Shown: positions 15,311-23,326 of the stretch, in pieces
Numbering within the stretch: position 1 is the stretch's first letter
Layout: each line of letters begins with the position of its first letter
NCBI GenBank assembly: GCA_902810755.1
Contig: CADDYT010000055.1
Location: 1 to 38,286 of the forward strand
Length of the DNA stretch: 38,286 bases
Direction of reading: 5' to 3'
DNA from: Chloroflexota bacterium
Lineage (GTDB): Bacteria; Chloroflexota; Ktedonobacteria; Ktedonobacterales; Ktedonobacteraceae
Position numbers and translations under genes: made by a program
Notes under the pieces: model-generated
What the model was told of the DNA's origin: nothing
Database searches by the model: none
Seen by the model: only the letters and a program-made list of their open reading frames with translations

Positions 15311-15574
15311 AGCTTTCCTCCAGAGTGAAATTTCGCCAGACAGAATCCCTGTGGCGGCTAGCCCTGGTACAGGCATACCTCTCCACCCTGAAGCATAAAG
15401 CATGAACTTCTCAGGCCGGTCACATTTGCTGCCTTCAGCACACGTGATCGTCACAGTTTCATACTGCCCCCGGAGAAAAATCGGGGGTGGAGAAGCAGAG
15501 TCTTTTCATCTAACAGCCGTCTCACATTTCCCGTTGCTAGTAGTATCACCTCGCCGATGAACAAGCCTGCTCCT
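15215..15574. other. Gene-poor spacer
   Basis: Apart from the doubtful small frame ending at 15310 and a short GC-rich hairpin (15467-15487), I see nothing in these 360 bases. It separates the MarR gene from the end of the large membrane-protein gene. Confidence 0.5.
15467..15487 (-). terminator. Short GC-rich hairpin downstream of the large membrane protein gene
   Basis: CCCCCG (15467-15472) pairs with CGGGGG (15482-15487) around a 9-base loop, about 90 bases after the minus-strand gene ending at 15575. There is no T tract after the stem, so terminator function is uncertain. Confidence 0.35.
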
Positions 15575-17209
15575 CTATGAAGGCGCTGCCTGAAGACGGA
15601 AGAGCTGGTGAAGCTGGCTAGCCGCTTCGTCGCGGCTGATTTTGCCCGCCAGCAAATCATCCAGAATGGCCTCGATGGAAGGTGATCCTTCTGCCGCTTC
15701 GGGTGGCGTGGGTACAGAAGCAGAAGCTGTCGCGGCAGCAGGAGGAGTCATCGCTTGCGAGGCTGGTTGGCTAACAGCGGTGAGCGCAAGTTTCTCATCC
15801 CTCAGACGCCAGAGGTAAAAAGCGGCCACAAGTACCCCGACAACGCTGGCAGAAAAGCCCATGCGCGTGAGATGGCCCCAGTCATTGATCGGCGAACCGA
15901 GAAAGAAGGTTGCCAGTGAGTAGAGAGCGAGGGCCAGGCCAACGGCTGCGGCCAGTACGCCCGCGCCGAGCAAGGCCAGCACCATACCGCGCCGGGGGGC
16001 CGCAGCAACTGTCGGCTCATGGATACTTCGCCTGCGCAAGAGCCACTCGAAGGCGGTGTAACTTGCCCCGGTTATGACCAGGGCGCTGGCTGCAGCCCAA
16101 TCTGCAGCGGCCACCTGGACGCCTGCGATACCTTGCAGCAGAGAGAAGAGGGCCAGACCAATTCCCCACCAGAAGACTCCCGCCAGCAGAGAGGCGGCAA
16201 TGGCTTCTCCGATCAGCCGTGTCCTTACCTGTCCCTGCGGCTCTTTTCGGCCAGTCAGAGCCAGCCAGAGGCTGTAGACACCCGTGACCAGCATGCCCAG
16301 CAGGAGCGGGGAAACGAAATCATAGCTGCCAGACGGGCTTACCACGTCGAGCAGCGAGACCGGGACGCCGAACAGCGCCCGCATGAGTAGCTCGATACCG
16401 CGTTCGCATCCGTAAAGGATGAGGCCGAAACCAGAAGCCAGGCTGGCGTAGTGCAACATCTGGCGAAAGAGCGAGGGAACGTCCTTGCGGGCCAGCAGAC
16501 CATAGCCGATCCAGAACAGAGCGATCCAGAGCAGCGCCACTGTCAGGCTGAGCAAATTAGGACCCTGGCAGGCGGTGAAGCCGCCGCAGGGAGCCGGGCC
16601 GCCTACCGAGATCATCCCCCGACCTCCAGCAACCAGCGCATCGACCAGCTGATGGGCAGTTCCCATCCAGGAGAGTGCCAGGAGCAGGAGCAGGAGCAAT
16701 TGCGCCCCATAAAGGTGCAGATGCTCGAAGAGTCGGGCCGTTGCCGAACCGGCGGGAATACGCCTTCGCTCCCACTCCAGCGTTGCGGCCAAACCGAGCA
16801 GAGCAAGCGAAGCGGCCGTCAGCGAGGTGATATCACCCGTGTATGCCTGACCCAGAGACGGGATTACCGTAACAGCGGAGAGGGCAACGGCCACCACCAC
16901 GGCGATGCCTTCGGCGATATTTAAGAAAAAGGCCCGAATGGCGCTGCCGCCAGCAACCGGGTCGTCTTTGATATCGCGCCGAATCAGCCGGTAGTGGAAG
17001 CCGCCCAACGCCGCGGCAATGAGCCAGGAAATCACGAAAAACACGATGGCCTGTACGGTTTCCGCGCTCCCCGGCTCGCTGGCAGAAGAACCTCTCAATG
17101 GGGTGAAAGCCAGGACGACCTGGAGCAGGTGTCCCAGCGCAACGGTTACGAACACCAGCAGAGCCAGGCAGACAGCATACAGGTAAAAGCGGTAGAGGTT
17201 GCGCACCAT
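15575..17209 (-). CDS. Large multi-pass membrane protein, DUF5671-like
   Basis: A 544-residue protein with about twelve hydrophobic segments, starting MVRNLYRFYLYAVCLALLVFVTVALGHLL. The periodic RNLYRFYLY / LWLALTGRK / YTAFEWLLRRR pattern resembles the DUF5671 membrane family as I recall it. The function is not known. The last 35 residues (IEAILDDLLAGKISRDEAASQLHQLF) form a short cytosolic helix-hairpin like SHOCT domains, often seen as oligomerisation tails. ATG 17209 is chosen for AAGGAGG just upstream. The gene lies directly after the broken sigma-factor gene on the same strand; intact sigma-membrane protein pairs are common, so this may have been the partner of that sigma factor. Confidence 0.75.
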   Translation of the reverse strand: MVRNLYRFYLYAVCLALLVFVTVALGHLLQVVLAFTPLRGSSASEPGSAETVQAIVFFVISWLIAAALGGFHYRLIRRDIKDDPVAGGSAIRAFFLNIAEGIAVVVAVALSAVTVIPSLGQAYTGDITSLTAASLALLGLAATLEWERRRIPAGSATARLFEHLHLYGAQLLLLLLLALSWMGTAHQLVDALVAGGRGMISVGGPAPCGGFTACQGPNLLSLTVALLWIALFWIGYGLLARKDVPSLFRQMLHYASLASGFGLILYGCERGIELLMRALFGVPVSLLDVVSPSGSYDFVSPLLLGMLVTGVYSLWLALTGRKEPQGQVRTRLIGEAIAASLLAGVFWWGIGLALFSLLQGIAGVQVAAADWAAASALVITGASYTAFEWLLRRRSIHEPTVAAAPRRGMVLALLGAGVLAAAVGLALALYSLATFFLGSPINDWGHLTRMGFSASVVGVLVAAFYLWRLRDEKLALTAVSQPASQAMTPPAAATASASVPTPPEAAEGSPSIEAILDDLLAGKISRDEAASQLHQLFRLQAAPS

Positions 17210-17288
17210 GAGAAAACCTCCTTCCTCCTTCTGCGGCATGTTTTCTACCTGTTGAAACCTTCCAGGCAACATCCTTGAGAAGAGAATC

Positions 17289-17717
17289 CTATCTTGAAAC
17301 CACCAACTCGTTCCATACCCCGGAATCGTCAGAACTTTCTGCGAATGCAGTGCGCAAGAGGGGCTTTGCCCGCAAGAACTGAGTTTTGACCGTGCCGATG
17401 GGCAAGTTCAACCGCTGCGCAATTTCGGATAAGCTCAACTGCGCGATATAGCGGAGTTGCACGACGGAGCGATAATGAGGTGGTAAAGCGTCGATTGCCC
17501 GCAGCAAACGCTGCTGCAATTCATCACGCTCAACCACTTCTTCTGGCAAGGGGTTGCAGTCGGGAAGAGAGAAGAGTATCAACCGCTCCTCCTCATCCTC
17601 GTCCGTCTCCAGTTCCGAAAAAGAACAGCACCCGTCGGCGGCGCAGTTCATCGACGCAACGATTGCGCGCTACCTGAAGGAGCCATCCGCGCAGCGATTT
17701 TCCCGCGTGCAGCAGTG
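17289..17717 (-). pseudogene. Broken ECF-type sigma-70 factor gene
   Basis: The 3' part encodes a good sigma region 4: LLRAIDALPPHYRSVVQLRYIAQLSLSEIAQRLNLPIGTVKTQFLRAKPLLR. Upstream, in a different reading frame, the end of region 2 is readable (KSLRGWLLQVARNRCVDELRRRRVLFF). Removing one T from the T5 run in the TTCTTTTTC stretch (minus strand, near 17620) would join them in frame as VLFFSELETDED. Beyond that the first frame meets a TAG (about 17725), and the rest of region 2 is missing because the methyltransferase gene ends at 17759. The gene is thus frameshifted and truncated. A sequencing error could explain the frameshift but not the missing 5' part. Confidence 0.7.
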
Positions 17718-17758
17718 ACTAAGAGTTGCCTCAACGATGGCGATACAATCGTACTCCT

Positions 17759-18826
17759 CTAGTGGCTCTTCCGTGCTGTAATCAGTGTCGCACCCGGCGT
17801 AAGCAGGCGGCGTTTGCGTATCTGCGTCATTCCGGCCTGCTCTAGCCAGTTTTTCACGGTTGGGAAAGGGTAGCAGGTGCCGCCGATGGTAGTCATGGTG
17901 AGGGCCATGAACTGGACCATGAGCGAGGCGAGGCGGGAGTGATGGGTCTGGTCGGTCACCTGATCGACGAAGATGAGCAGGCCGCCTGGTTTGAGGGTTT
18001 GCGCTACTTTTGTGAGCAGAGCGGCATTGGTTGCGGGCGGGAGCAGGTGGGCGATGTGGAAATAGAGGGCGGCGTCAAACTGCTCGGCGAGCGGAGTAGC
18101 GAAATCTTCGCGCACGATGTCCGCGCAGAGGAAGCTGAGGCGATCTGTCATGCCCTCCTGCTGTGAGGTACGTTTGCCTGCCTCGATGCCCGGCTGGATA
18201 TCTATGACGGTGGCATGCAATGATGGATATTTGCGGCAAAAGAGGACACTGTAGGCTGCGTGAGAGCCGCCGACGTCGAGCAGGTGCGTCGCTCCCTGTG
18301 GCAGCCGCACGCAGGTGACTATCTCGCGGCCCAGCGTCATGGCAAGAGCAGCCAGCCCGGCATAGTGGCGTTGCAGGGCTGCCTGCATCTCTGGCGACAA
18401 GGCGTCTTCTTCGTAGGGCATGCGCATCGCCTGTTTGTTCGTGCGCACCACTTCCGGCAGATGATCCCAGATCACCACGATATCTGGACTGTGAACAATA
18501 TAGGGGGCGACATTGAACGGGGAGTCAGCTGTGAGCCAGCGCCGCGCAACAGGGCTATTGCTGTAGCGATGGTGGCGCAGGCGCACATAACCGGCGGAAA
18601 CCAGCAACTGCATCAGCAATTGCAGGCCCTGCGGGTGGCAGTCGAGTTGCTGCGCCAGCGTTTCCAGCGAAAGCGGGCCTTTGCTGAGCGTATCGAAAAC
18701 GTCCAGCTGGCAGGCTGTCACCAGGACTTTCGCCATGCCGGGGGCAAGCGGCGTATCGAAAAGCGGAGTGGGCAGCAGATTCAGGCTGGTGAGAATGCGT
18801 TCCAGCAGGTTCAGGTGCAGGGGCAT
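17759..18826 (-). CDS. SAM-dependent O-methyltransferase (winged-helix dimerisation type)
   Basis: A 355-residue enzyme. The N-terminal region (about residues 25-105) is the winged-helix dimerisation domain of plant/bacterial O-methyltransferases (ACQLDVFDTLSKGPLSLETLAQQL). The C-terminal Rossmann domain has motif I LLDVGGSHAAYS (Asp184) and the acidic end of beta-2 at Asp209, then DAALYFHIAHLLPP and LKPGGLLIFVDQV. These enzymes methylate hydroxyl groups of small aromatic or quinone-like molecules, and some relatives have been recruited to other carbons. The start overlaps the UbiA stop by one base (TGATG), so the two are translationally coupled. The prenyltransferase partner suggests a methylated, prenylated aromatic product such as a quinone. 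Confidence 0.88.
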   Translation of the reverse strand: MPLHLNLLERILTSLNLLPTPLFDTPLAPGMAKVLVTACQLDVFDTLSKGPLSLETLAQQLDCHPQGLQLLMQLLVSAGYVRLRHHRYSNSPVARRWLTADSPFNVAPYIVHSPDIVVIWDHLPEVVRTNKQAMRMPYEEDALSPEMQAALQRHYAGLAALAMTLGREIVTCVRLPQGATHLLDVGGSHAAYSVLFCRKYPSLHATVIDIQPGIEAGKRTSQQEGMTDRLSFLCADIVREDFATPLAEQFDAALYFHIAHLLPPATNAALLTKVAQTLKPGGLLIFVDQVTDQTHHSRLASLMVQFMALTMTTIGGTCYPFPTVKNWLEQAGMTQIRKRRLLTPGATLITARKSH

Positions 18827-19701
18827 CAGATTATTACTCCTAGCAGCCAGCCACCGGCCAGGACGATACTGGTGAGCGCGATCAGGTAAAAATAGAGTTT
18901 GCGTGTCCTGGCGGGCCGCTGCGGGCCAAAAAAGAGCAAGCAGACGATAAGCGACAGAAGGGAGAGCAGAACGACAGAGCCGACGATCCAGGGCTGCGCC
19001 GGTACCAGTCGCGTGAAGGTCAGTATGGCGGCCAGCAGCGCGCTCAGCAGCAGGAATAGCTCGCTGACGGCGAACGAGCCTTTGACGCCCAGGGTCACCG
19101 CCAGCGTCCTCGCGCCATGCGCGGCATCCTCTTCCAGGTCGCGCAGGGCGTTTGCCAGATTGAGGGTGATGCCGAGCAAAAAGCCGACGGGGATGAGCCA
19201 GAAGATGACCGGCAGCACCCGTCCGAGGCCCGCGAAGGCATAGGCGGGGATGAGCGGCATCGCCAGCGCAAAGAGCAGGCCGCTCAAAGGCGTCGATTTC
19301 AGCCCCAGATTGTATGCCTGGGCCAGCGCAAGGTAGCAGAGGGAGATCGCCAGCGCCAGCCGGTTGAGCGGCAGCAGCAGCAGGAGCATTACCAGCATCA
19401 TCACAATGCCCGCGACCAGCGCCTCACCCGGCGTCACCAGCCCGCGCACAATGGGCTTCTCCGGCCTGCTCGCCGCGTCCAGTGCGCGGTCGCAGTAGTC
19501 GTTTATCATGGCGATGGAAACCTGCATGGCCGCGTGCGCGCCGATGACAAGGGCAATGGTTCCCCACGGAAAAAGCGGCCACGCCGCAAGCAGCGCAAAC
19601 ACGCTGACCCCAAGGATATGCAACAGCACCGGCAGCGGGTGACTGAGCAAAAACAGCCCCATCAGCTTGCTTCCCAGTCGGCTCTTGCCAGCAATCTCCA
19701 T
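18826..19701 (-). CDS. UbiA-family prenyltransferase
   Basis: A 291-residue integral membrane enzyme with about eight or nine helices. It transfers a prenyl chain to an aromatic or other acceptor. Both Mg/diphosphate motifs are present: first N67-D68-Y-C-D71-x3-D75 with RPEKP at 79-83, and second D188-L-E-E-D192. The form is close to menaquinone-type and other UbiA enzymes, but the acceptor cannot be read from sequence. ATG 19701 has GAGGTA upstream. The gene is first in a two-gene operon with the O-methyltransferase. A promoter-overlapping palindrome lies about 50 bases upstream, so expression is probably regulated. Confidence 0.92.
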   Translation of the reverse strand: MEIAGKSRLGSKLMGLFLLSHPLPVLLHILGVSVFALLAAWPLFPWGTIALVIGAHAAMQVSIAMINDYCDRALDAASRPEKPIVRGLVTPGEALVAGIVMMLVMLLLLLPLNRLALAISLCYLALAQAYNLGLKSTPLSGLLFALAMPLIPAYAFAGLGRVLPVIFWLIPVGFLLGITLNLANALRDLEEDAAHGARTLAVTLGVKGSFAVSELFLLLSALLAAILTFTRLVPAQPWIVGSVVLLSLLSLIVCLLFFGPQRPARTRKLYFYLIALTSIVLAGGWLLGVII

Positions 19702-19747
19702 AGCCAGTACCTCATCAATGGCGTCTCCAGACGATCTTCACGTGACA

Positions 19748-19767
19748 ATCATAGCACAGTGTGCTAT
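19748..19767 (-). promoter_or_regulatory. Promoter -10 with overlapping palindromic operator, upstream of ubiA-type gene
   Basis: ATAGCAC-AGT-GTGCTAT (19751-19767) is a perfect 7-3-7 palindrome. On the minus strand it overlaps TGC-TATGAT (an extended -10). A dimeric repressor bound here would block the prenyltransferase operon. The regulator is not identified. Confidence 0.55.
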
Positions 19768-19879
19768 CACAGGGCCAGCGACGATCAGGCAGCAAAGCAC
19801 GCAAAGCGAGAAAGCAAATGAGAACGCAATCACCCGACACCGGGTGGCCTGGGACGCTGGCCGGCCTGCTCGGATTCAT

Positions 19880-20431
19880 TTAGCGCACGGGCAGGCGGTC
19901 CAGCATGGCTTTGAACCATTGAGCGCGTACTTCGTCGCCGACGAGGAGCAGGGTGATGAAGATGCCGAGCAGGGTGCCAAGAACCCAGAGGGCAAGAATG
20001 AGCGCGCTCATGCCGTAAGAAAGCAGTTGGTGCAGGGAATTGAGGAAAAAGAGCGAGAGCGCATCGTGTCCATTGGCGATGGGGAGAACGGCTCGTATTG
20101 AGGGCTGGGCCAGGATGACGCCGAGTGTGGCAATGGTTGCCAGCACGACGACGACGAGCAGTTCCGGCAACGAGGGGCGCAGAGGAGAGAAATCGGGCAT
20201 GGCGCGCTGCGGCGTGAGGGCCACACGGGCCATGACACGCTCCGTCAGGTCTTCTGGTTCAGCCACGAGCCTGAACGAGCGCACCGAACGGATAGCTTCT
20301 TCCAGCAGGAAAAGTTCCTCACGGCAATCAACACAGGCGGCAAGGTGAGCTTCCAGCGCGGAAACTTCTTTCAGGGAGAGCCGATTATCTATATACAGAT
20401 GTAGCTTGCGAGCAGCCTCAGAACAGCGCAC
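19880..20431 (-). CDS. Anti-sigma factor with zf-HC2 (ZAS) domain
   Basis: A 183-residue membrane protein that would hold the adjacent ECF sigma factor inactive. The N-terminal ZAS zinc motif is clear: H29-x3-C33-x2-C36 (EAHLAACVDC), with C3 as a further possible ligand. Two hydrophobic stretches follow: about residues 88-107 (LLVVVVLATIATLGVILAQ) and about 128-165. GTG 20431 overlaps the sigma stop (TAGTG) with AGAGG just upstream; a TTG at 20437 is also possible. The overlap is the usual arrangement for a co-regulated sigma/anti-sigma pair. Confidence 0.88.
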   Translation of the reverse strand: MRCSEAARKLHLYIDNRLSLKEVSALEAHLAACVDCREELFLLEEAIRSVRSFRLVAEPEDLTERVMARVALTPQRAMPDFSPLRPSLPELLVVVVLATIATLGVILAQPSIRAVLPIANGHDALSLFFLNSLHQLLSYGMSALILALWVLGTLLGIFITLLLVGDEVRAQWFKAMLDRLPVR

Positions 20432-21081
20432 TAACAACCTCTCGTTCTGGCAGCGAGTTCTCGATCAATGGCTTCCAGGCGTTCTTTGAGCAAATTGCGC
20501 GCCCGGAAGAGGTGAGTCTTAATGGTGCCAATGGGCATTGTCAGAATTTCTGCCATCTCTTCATAGGTCATCTCCTGCAGATGGCGCAGAATCAGGACAA
20601 TGCGGTATTTCGCGGGCAGGCAGGAAAGCTGCTCCTGCACCAGCGCCTGGCGGGCATGCGTCTCCATAATAGCGTCTGCATGTCTCTCGCCGCCGTCATC
20701 AACGACCTGTTTCGCCTCCATCGCCGCCTGCAACGCCCGATCTCGCCGCCGCTGCTCCAGTTGCTTGAGGGCGCAGTTGTAGGCGATGCGATGCAGCCAC
20801 GTGGAGAAGCGCGCCTCTCCGCGAAATGCAGGCAGGCCCTGCCACGCGGCCAGAAACGCCTCCTGCGTAATCTCGCTGGCCTCTTCATACTGTTGCAGCA
20901 TGCCAAAGACGAGATTAAAAACACGACGCTGGTAGCGTTGCACCAGCAAAGCAAAGGCTTCCTGGTCTCCCCGTTTGCTGGCCGCGACCAGCAATACATC
21001 ATCCTGCTCTGTACAGGACGCTATCGCGCTGGATAGCGGTAAGCCTAAACTCTGTGGCGTTTGCAAAACATGCTCTCCCAT
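20431..21081 (-). CDS. ECF-type RNA polymerase sigma factor
   Basis: A 216-residue sigma-70 family protein with region 2 (FALLVQRYQRRVFNLVFGMLQQYEEASEITQEAFLAAWQGLPAFRGEARFSTWLHRIAYNCALKQLEQRRR) and region 4 (LSCLPAKYRIVLILRHLQEMTYEEMAEILTMPIGTIKTHLFRARNLLKERL); region 3 is absent, as in ECF factors. It directs transcription of a stress or envelope regulon and is held by the adjacent zf-HC2 protein. ATG 21081 is preferred; in-frame starts at 21159 and 21195 overlap the predicted -10 and -35. No strong ribosome site is visible at 21081, so the start is uncertain. It diverges from a small membrane protein gene. Confidence 0.92.
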   Translation of the reverse strand: MGEHVLQTPQSLGLPLSSAIASCTEQDDVLLVAASKRGDQEAFALLVQRYQRRVFNLVFGMLQQYEEASEITQEAFLAAWQGLPAFRGEARFSTWLHRIAYNCALKQLEQRRRDRALQAAMEAKQVVDDGGERHADAIMETHARQALVQEQLSCLPAKYRIVLILRHLQEMTYEEMAEILTMPIGTIKTHLFRARNLLKERLEAIDRELAARTRGC

Positions 21082-21154
21082 ATTCTTATTAGAGTCCGTG
21101 TCGGTAAAAAATGTTTCATTTCCCCCACGATGAAACGTCTTTACTCTTAGCGGT

Positions 21155-21182
21155 ATCATATCATACAATTGACTGGTTGCAA
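21155..21182 (-). promoter_or_regulatory. Possible promoter of the sigma/anti-sigma operon
   Basis: On the minus strand, TTGCAA (21177-21182), a 16-base spacer and TATGAT (21155-21160). It places the transcript start about 65 bases before ATG 21081. Confidence 0.45.
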
Positions 21183-21198
21183 TAACGAGGTACAAAGT

Positions 21199-21639
21199 AT
21201 GTCTTCAGAATTCCTATCGATACTGCTGAGCTGGCTTATTGCCTTAGCCTTTTTCTTCAGCTTTATGGTGCTGCTGCGCTACCTGCAGCACCGCGAACGT
21301 ATGGCTATGATTTCCTCTGGCCTGAATCCGCGCCTGCTGGAAAAGCAGCGACGCAGCCGGGGCATTCTGCGTGCAGGCCTGATCATCACGATGGTCGGCC
21401 TCGCCCTCACCGTCGGCCTCTACCCCATCGGCTTCATTCTGCCGCCATCCTTCAATGCCATTCCTCTGCACTTCGGCCCCTGGCTCCTGCCCGGCCTCAT
21501 CCCACTGGCCGTCGGCATTGCTCTCACCGCCAGCTACTACCTCGAACGCGACACCCTCTCTGGATTCGATGAAGACAAGGACCAGCAAGGCAGGGCAAAC
21601 AGTAAAGACCTGCACACAGATCAGATCAATGAGCCATAG
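21199..21639 (+). CDS. Small hypothetical membrane protein (DUF6249-like)
   Basis: A 146-residue protein with three likely helices: about residues 5-27 (LSILLSWLIALAFFFSFMVLL), 57-78 and 90-112 (WLLPGLIPLAVGIALTASYYL). Between the first two is a charged loop RYLQHRERMAMISSGLNPRLLEKQRR. That H-R-E-R-M-A-M-I-x-x-G motif is common in small membrane proteins found beside ECF sigma factors; function unknown. The C-terminus is acidic and polar. ATG 21199 has ACGAGGT upstream. It diverges from the sigma operon and may belong to its regulon. Confidence 0.72.
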   Translation: MSSEFLSILLSWLIALAFFFSFMVLLRYLQHRERMAMISSGLNPRLLEKQRRSRGILRAGLIITMVGLALTVGLYPIGFILPPSFNAIPLHFGPWLLPGLIPLAVGIALTASYYLERDTLSGFDEDKDQQGRANSKDLHTDQINEP

Positions 21640-21719
21640 CCACTCATAAACACGATTGACAGTCCAGAAGAGAATACGCCGGGATGGCAAAAGCAGGGCA
21701 ACTTTTTGCTGCTCAGGAC

Positions 21720-21748
21720 TTGACCAGATGGAAGCGGACAGGTATTAT
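21720..21748 (+). promoter_or_regulatory. Promoter of the cyclophilin operon
   Basis: TTGACC (21720-21725), a 17-base spacer and TATTAT (21743-21748). It is followed by the first cyclophilin gene at 21802 and is close to consensus. Confidence 0.7.
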
Positions 21749-21801
21749 AGCACGAAGAGGTTTTGCTTATTCTTGATAAGAAGGAGTCATCACAAGCTTC
21801 C

Positions 21802-22671
21802 ATGCCAAAAACGACGAAACGCGAAGCGACGAAGCGCGCTGCAAGGATTGCGAAGGCTCACGCTACTGAGCTACCAGAACTGAAGGTCAAAGACAATGGG
21901 AAGCGGCGACGCGCGCCGGGCTACAGGCCGCCTGCTCGTGGCATTGCACGCTATCCCTGGGCCACGTTTTTTGTGGCGTTGCTGCTTGTGGCCCTGGCCA
22001 GCGGAACGGTTTATGCGTATCGCAATCACCTGGGGCCGTTCAAAGTGCCACCGGCAAAGCCAAAGGCCGCTGCAGTCTCACCATGCCTGAACAGCAGTAT
22101 CTTAAAAGAAATCACCGATACGGCAGCCGCCCCGACTGCTGCCCAGTTCAAGCAGATACAGCACACCTACAAGCAGGCCCCGGCCATGACCATCGACACA
22201 AACAGGGTGTACTGCGCCGGCATCAATACGAATCGCGGTCTGATTGTGCTGGAGCTAGACCCTTCAATCGCGCCAGAAACGGTCAATAATTTTGTCTTTC
22301 TGGCGCAGCATCACTTCTATGATGGCATTGTCTTCCACCGCGTGGTTCCCGGTTTCATCATTCAGGCAGGTTCTCCTACCGGCAAGCCCGACGGGAACCC
22401 CGGCTACAGGTTCAATGATGAGCCGGTGAAGGGCAACTACACAGAGGGCTGCGTGGCAATGGCAAATTCCGGGCCGAACACGAATGGCAGCCAGTTCTTC
22501 ATCTGCACCGGCAACGACACCTCGAAGTTGACAAAGTCGTATAATCTGTTTGGGCATGTTGTTAAGGGAATGGATGTGGCATTGAAAATCCAGGGTCCTG
22601 ACGACACCGCATCCTCGAAAAACATCAAGCCGGATGTCATCAACCACCTGATCGTGGTGCAGGCCCCGTAA
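21802..22671 (+). CDS. Membrane-anchored cyclophilin-type peptidyl-prolyl isomerase
   Basis: A 289-residue protein. The N-terminus is a very basic cytosolic tail (about residues 1-50, rich in Lys/Arg). One membrane helix follows (about 52-74, PWATFFVALLLVALASGTVYAY), then an external linker and a cyclophilin domain (about 130-289). Core motifs are present: NFVFLAQHHFYDGIVFHRVVPGFIIQAG, GPNTNGSQFFICTG and YNLFGHVVKGMDV. It would catalyse proline cis-trans isomerisation in proteins folding outside the membrane. ATG 21802 is used; AAGGAG lies about 16 bases upstream, further than ideal. The next gene is a shorter cyclophilin 32 bases on, probably in the same operon. Confidence 0.9.
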   Translation: MPKTTKREATKRAARIAKAHATELPELKVKDNGKRRRAPGYRPPARGIARYPWATFFVALLLVALASGTVYAYRNHLGPFKVPPAKPKAAAVSPCLNSSILKEITDTAAAPTAAQFKQIQHTYKQAPAMTIDTNRVYCAGINTNRGLIVLELDPSIAPETVNNFVFLAQHHFYDGIVFHRVVPGFIIQAGSPTGKPDGNPGYRFNDEPVKGNYTEGCVAMANSGPNTNGSQFFICTGNDTSKLTKSYNLFGHVVKGMDVALKIQGPDDTASSKNIKPDVINHLIVVQAP

Positions 22672-22703
22672 TTGCATGTAAGCGTAACAGAAAGGATTGT
22701 TTC

Positions 22704-23180
22704 ATGGCAGCAAAGCAGTATAGCGCCCCGCCGACAATGCAAATCAACACGAATCAGAAATATCACGCGGTCATCAAGACGAACAAGGGAGACATCAATC
22801 TGGAACTGAACCCGGCTGAGGCTCCGCAGACGGTCAACAACTTCGTGACGCTGGCCCGTGATGGCTTTTATGATGGCGTGACCTTCCACCGCGTCGTGCC
22901 GGGGTTCGTTATTCAGGGCGGCGACCCGACCGGCACCGGCAGAGGCGGCCCCGGCTACAGGTTCAATGATGAGCCGGTCCGCCGCCCGTACAAAGCGGGA
23001 ACGGTCGCCATGGCGAACGCCGGGCCGAACACCAACGGCAGTCAGTTCTTCATCTGCCTGGAAGACCAGCCCGGCCTCCCGCCCAACTACACCATCTTCG
23101 GCGATGTCACCTCCGGCATGAACGTTGTGCGCAACATCCGCCAGGGCGATGTCATCGAATCGGTCACAGTGGCGGAATAA
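22704..23180 (+). CDS. Cyclophilin-type peptidyl-prolyl isomerase (short form)
   Basis: A 158-residue cytosolic cyclophilin made of the catalytic domain alone. Motifs match the upstream gene closely: NFVTLARDGFYDGVTFHRVVPGFVIQGGDPTG, GPNTNGSQFFICL and YTIFGDVTSGMNVV. The catalytic Arg in FHRVVPGF is present. ATG 22704 is preceded by AAAGGA. The pair looks like a tandem duplication in which one copy gained, or the other lost, a membrane anchor. A 33-bp perfect hairpin follows the gene. Confidence 0.93.
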   Translation: MAAKQYSAPPTMQINTNQKYHAVIKTNKGDINLELNPAEAPQTVNNFVTLARDGFYDGVTFHRVVPGFVIQGGDPTGTGRGGPGYRFNDEPVRRPYKAGTVAMANAGPNTNGSQFFICLEDQPGLPPNYTIFGDVTSGMNVVRNIRQGDVIESVTVAE

Positions 23181-23206
23181 GCAGCTTTCAAACGCCTGCA
23201 AACCAC

Positions 23207-23279
23207 GCGGGAATATGACATGAAGGGCCGCGCGTGTACGTTCGTTGTACACGCGCGGCCCTTCATGTCATATTCCCGC
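23207..23279 (+). terminator. 33-bp perfect inverted repeat after the cyclophilin operon
   Basis: The arms 23207-23239 and 23247-23279 are perfectly complementary over 33 bp with a 7-base loop. It starts 26 bases after the cyclophilin stop and ends 47 bases before the next gene. There is no T tract. Together with the 37-bp hairpin at 1176-1262 it forms a class of very long 3'-end hairpins in this genome. Confidence 0.7.
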
Positions 23280-23326
23280 ATATTCAAACGTGTAGAATAT
23301 GAGAAGCTATTTGAGGAGGAATCATC

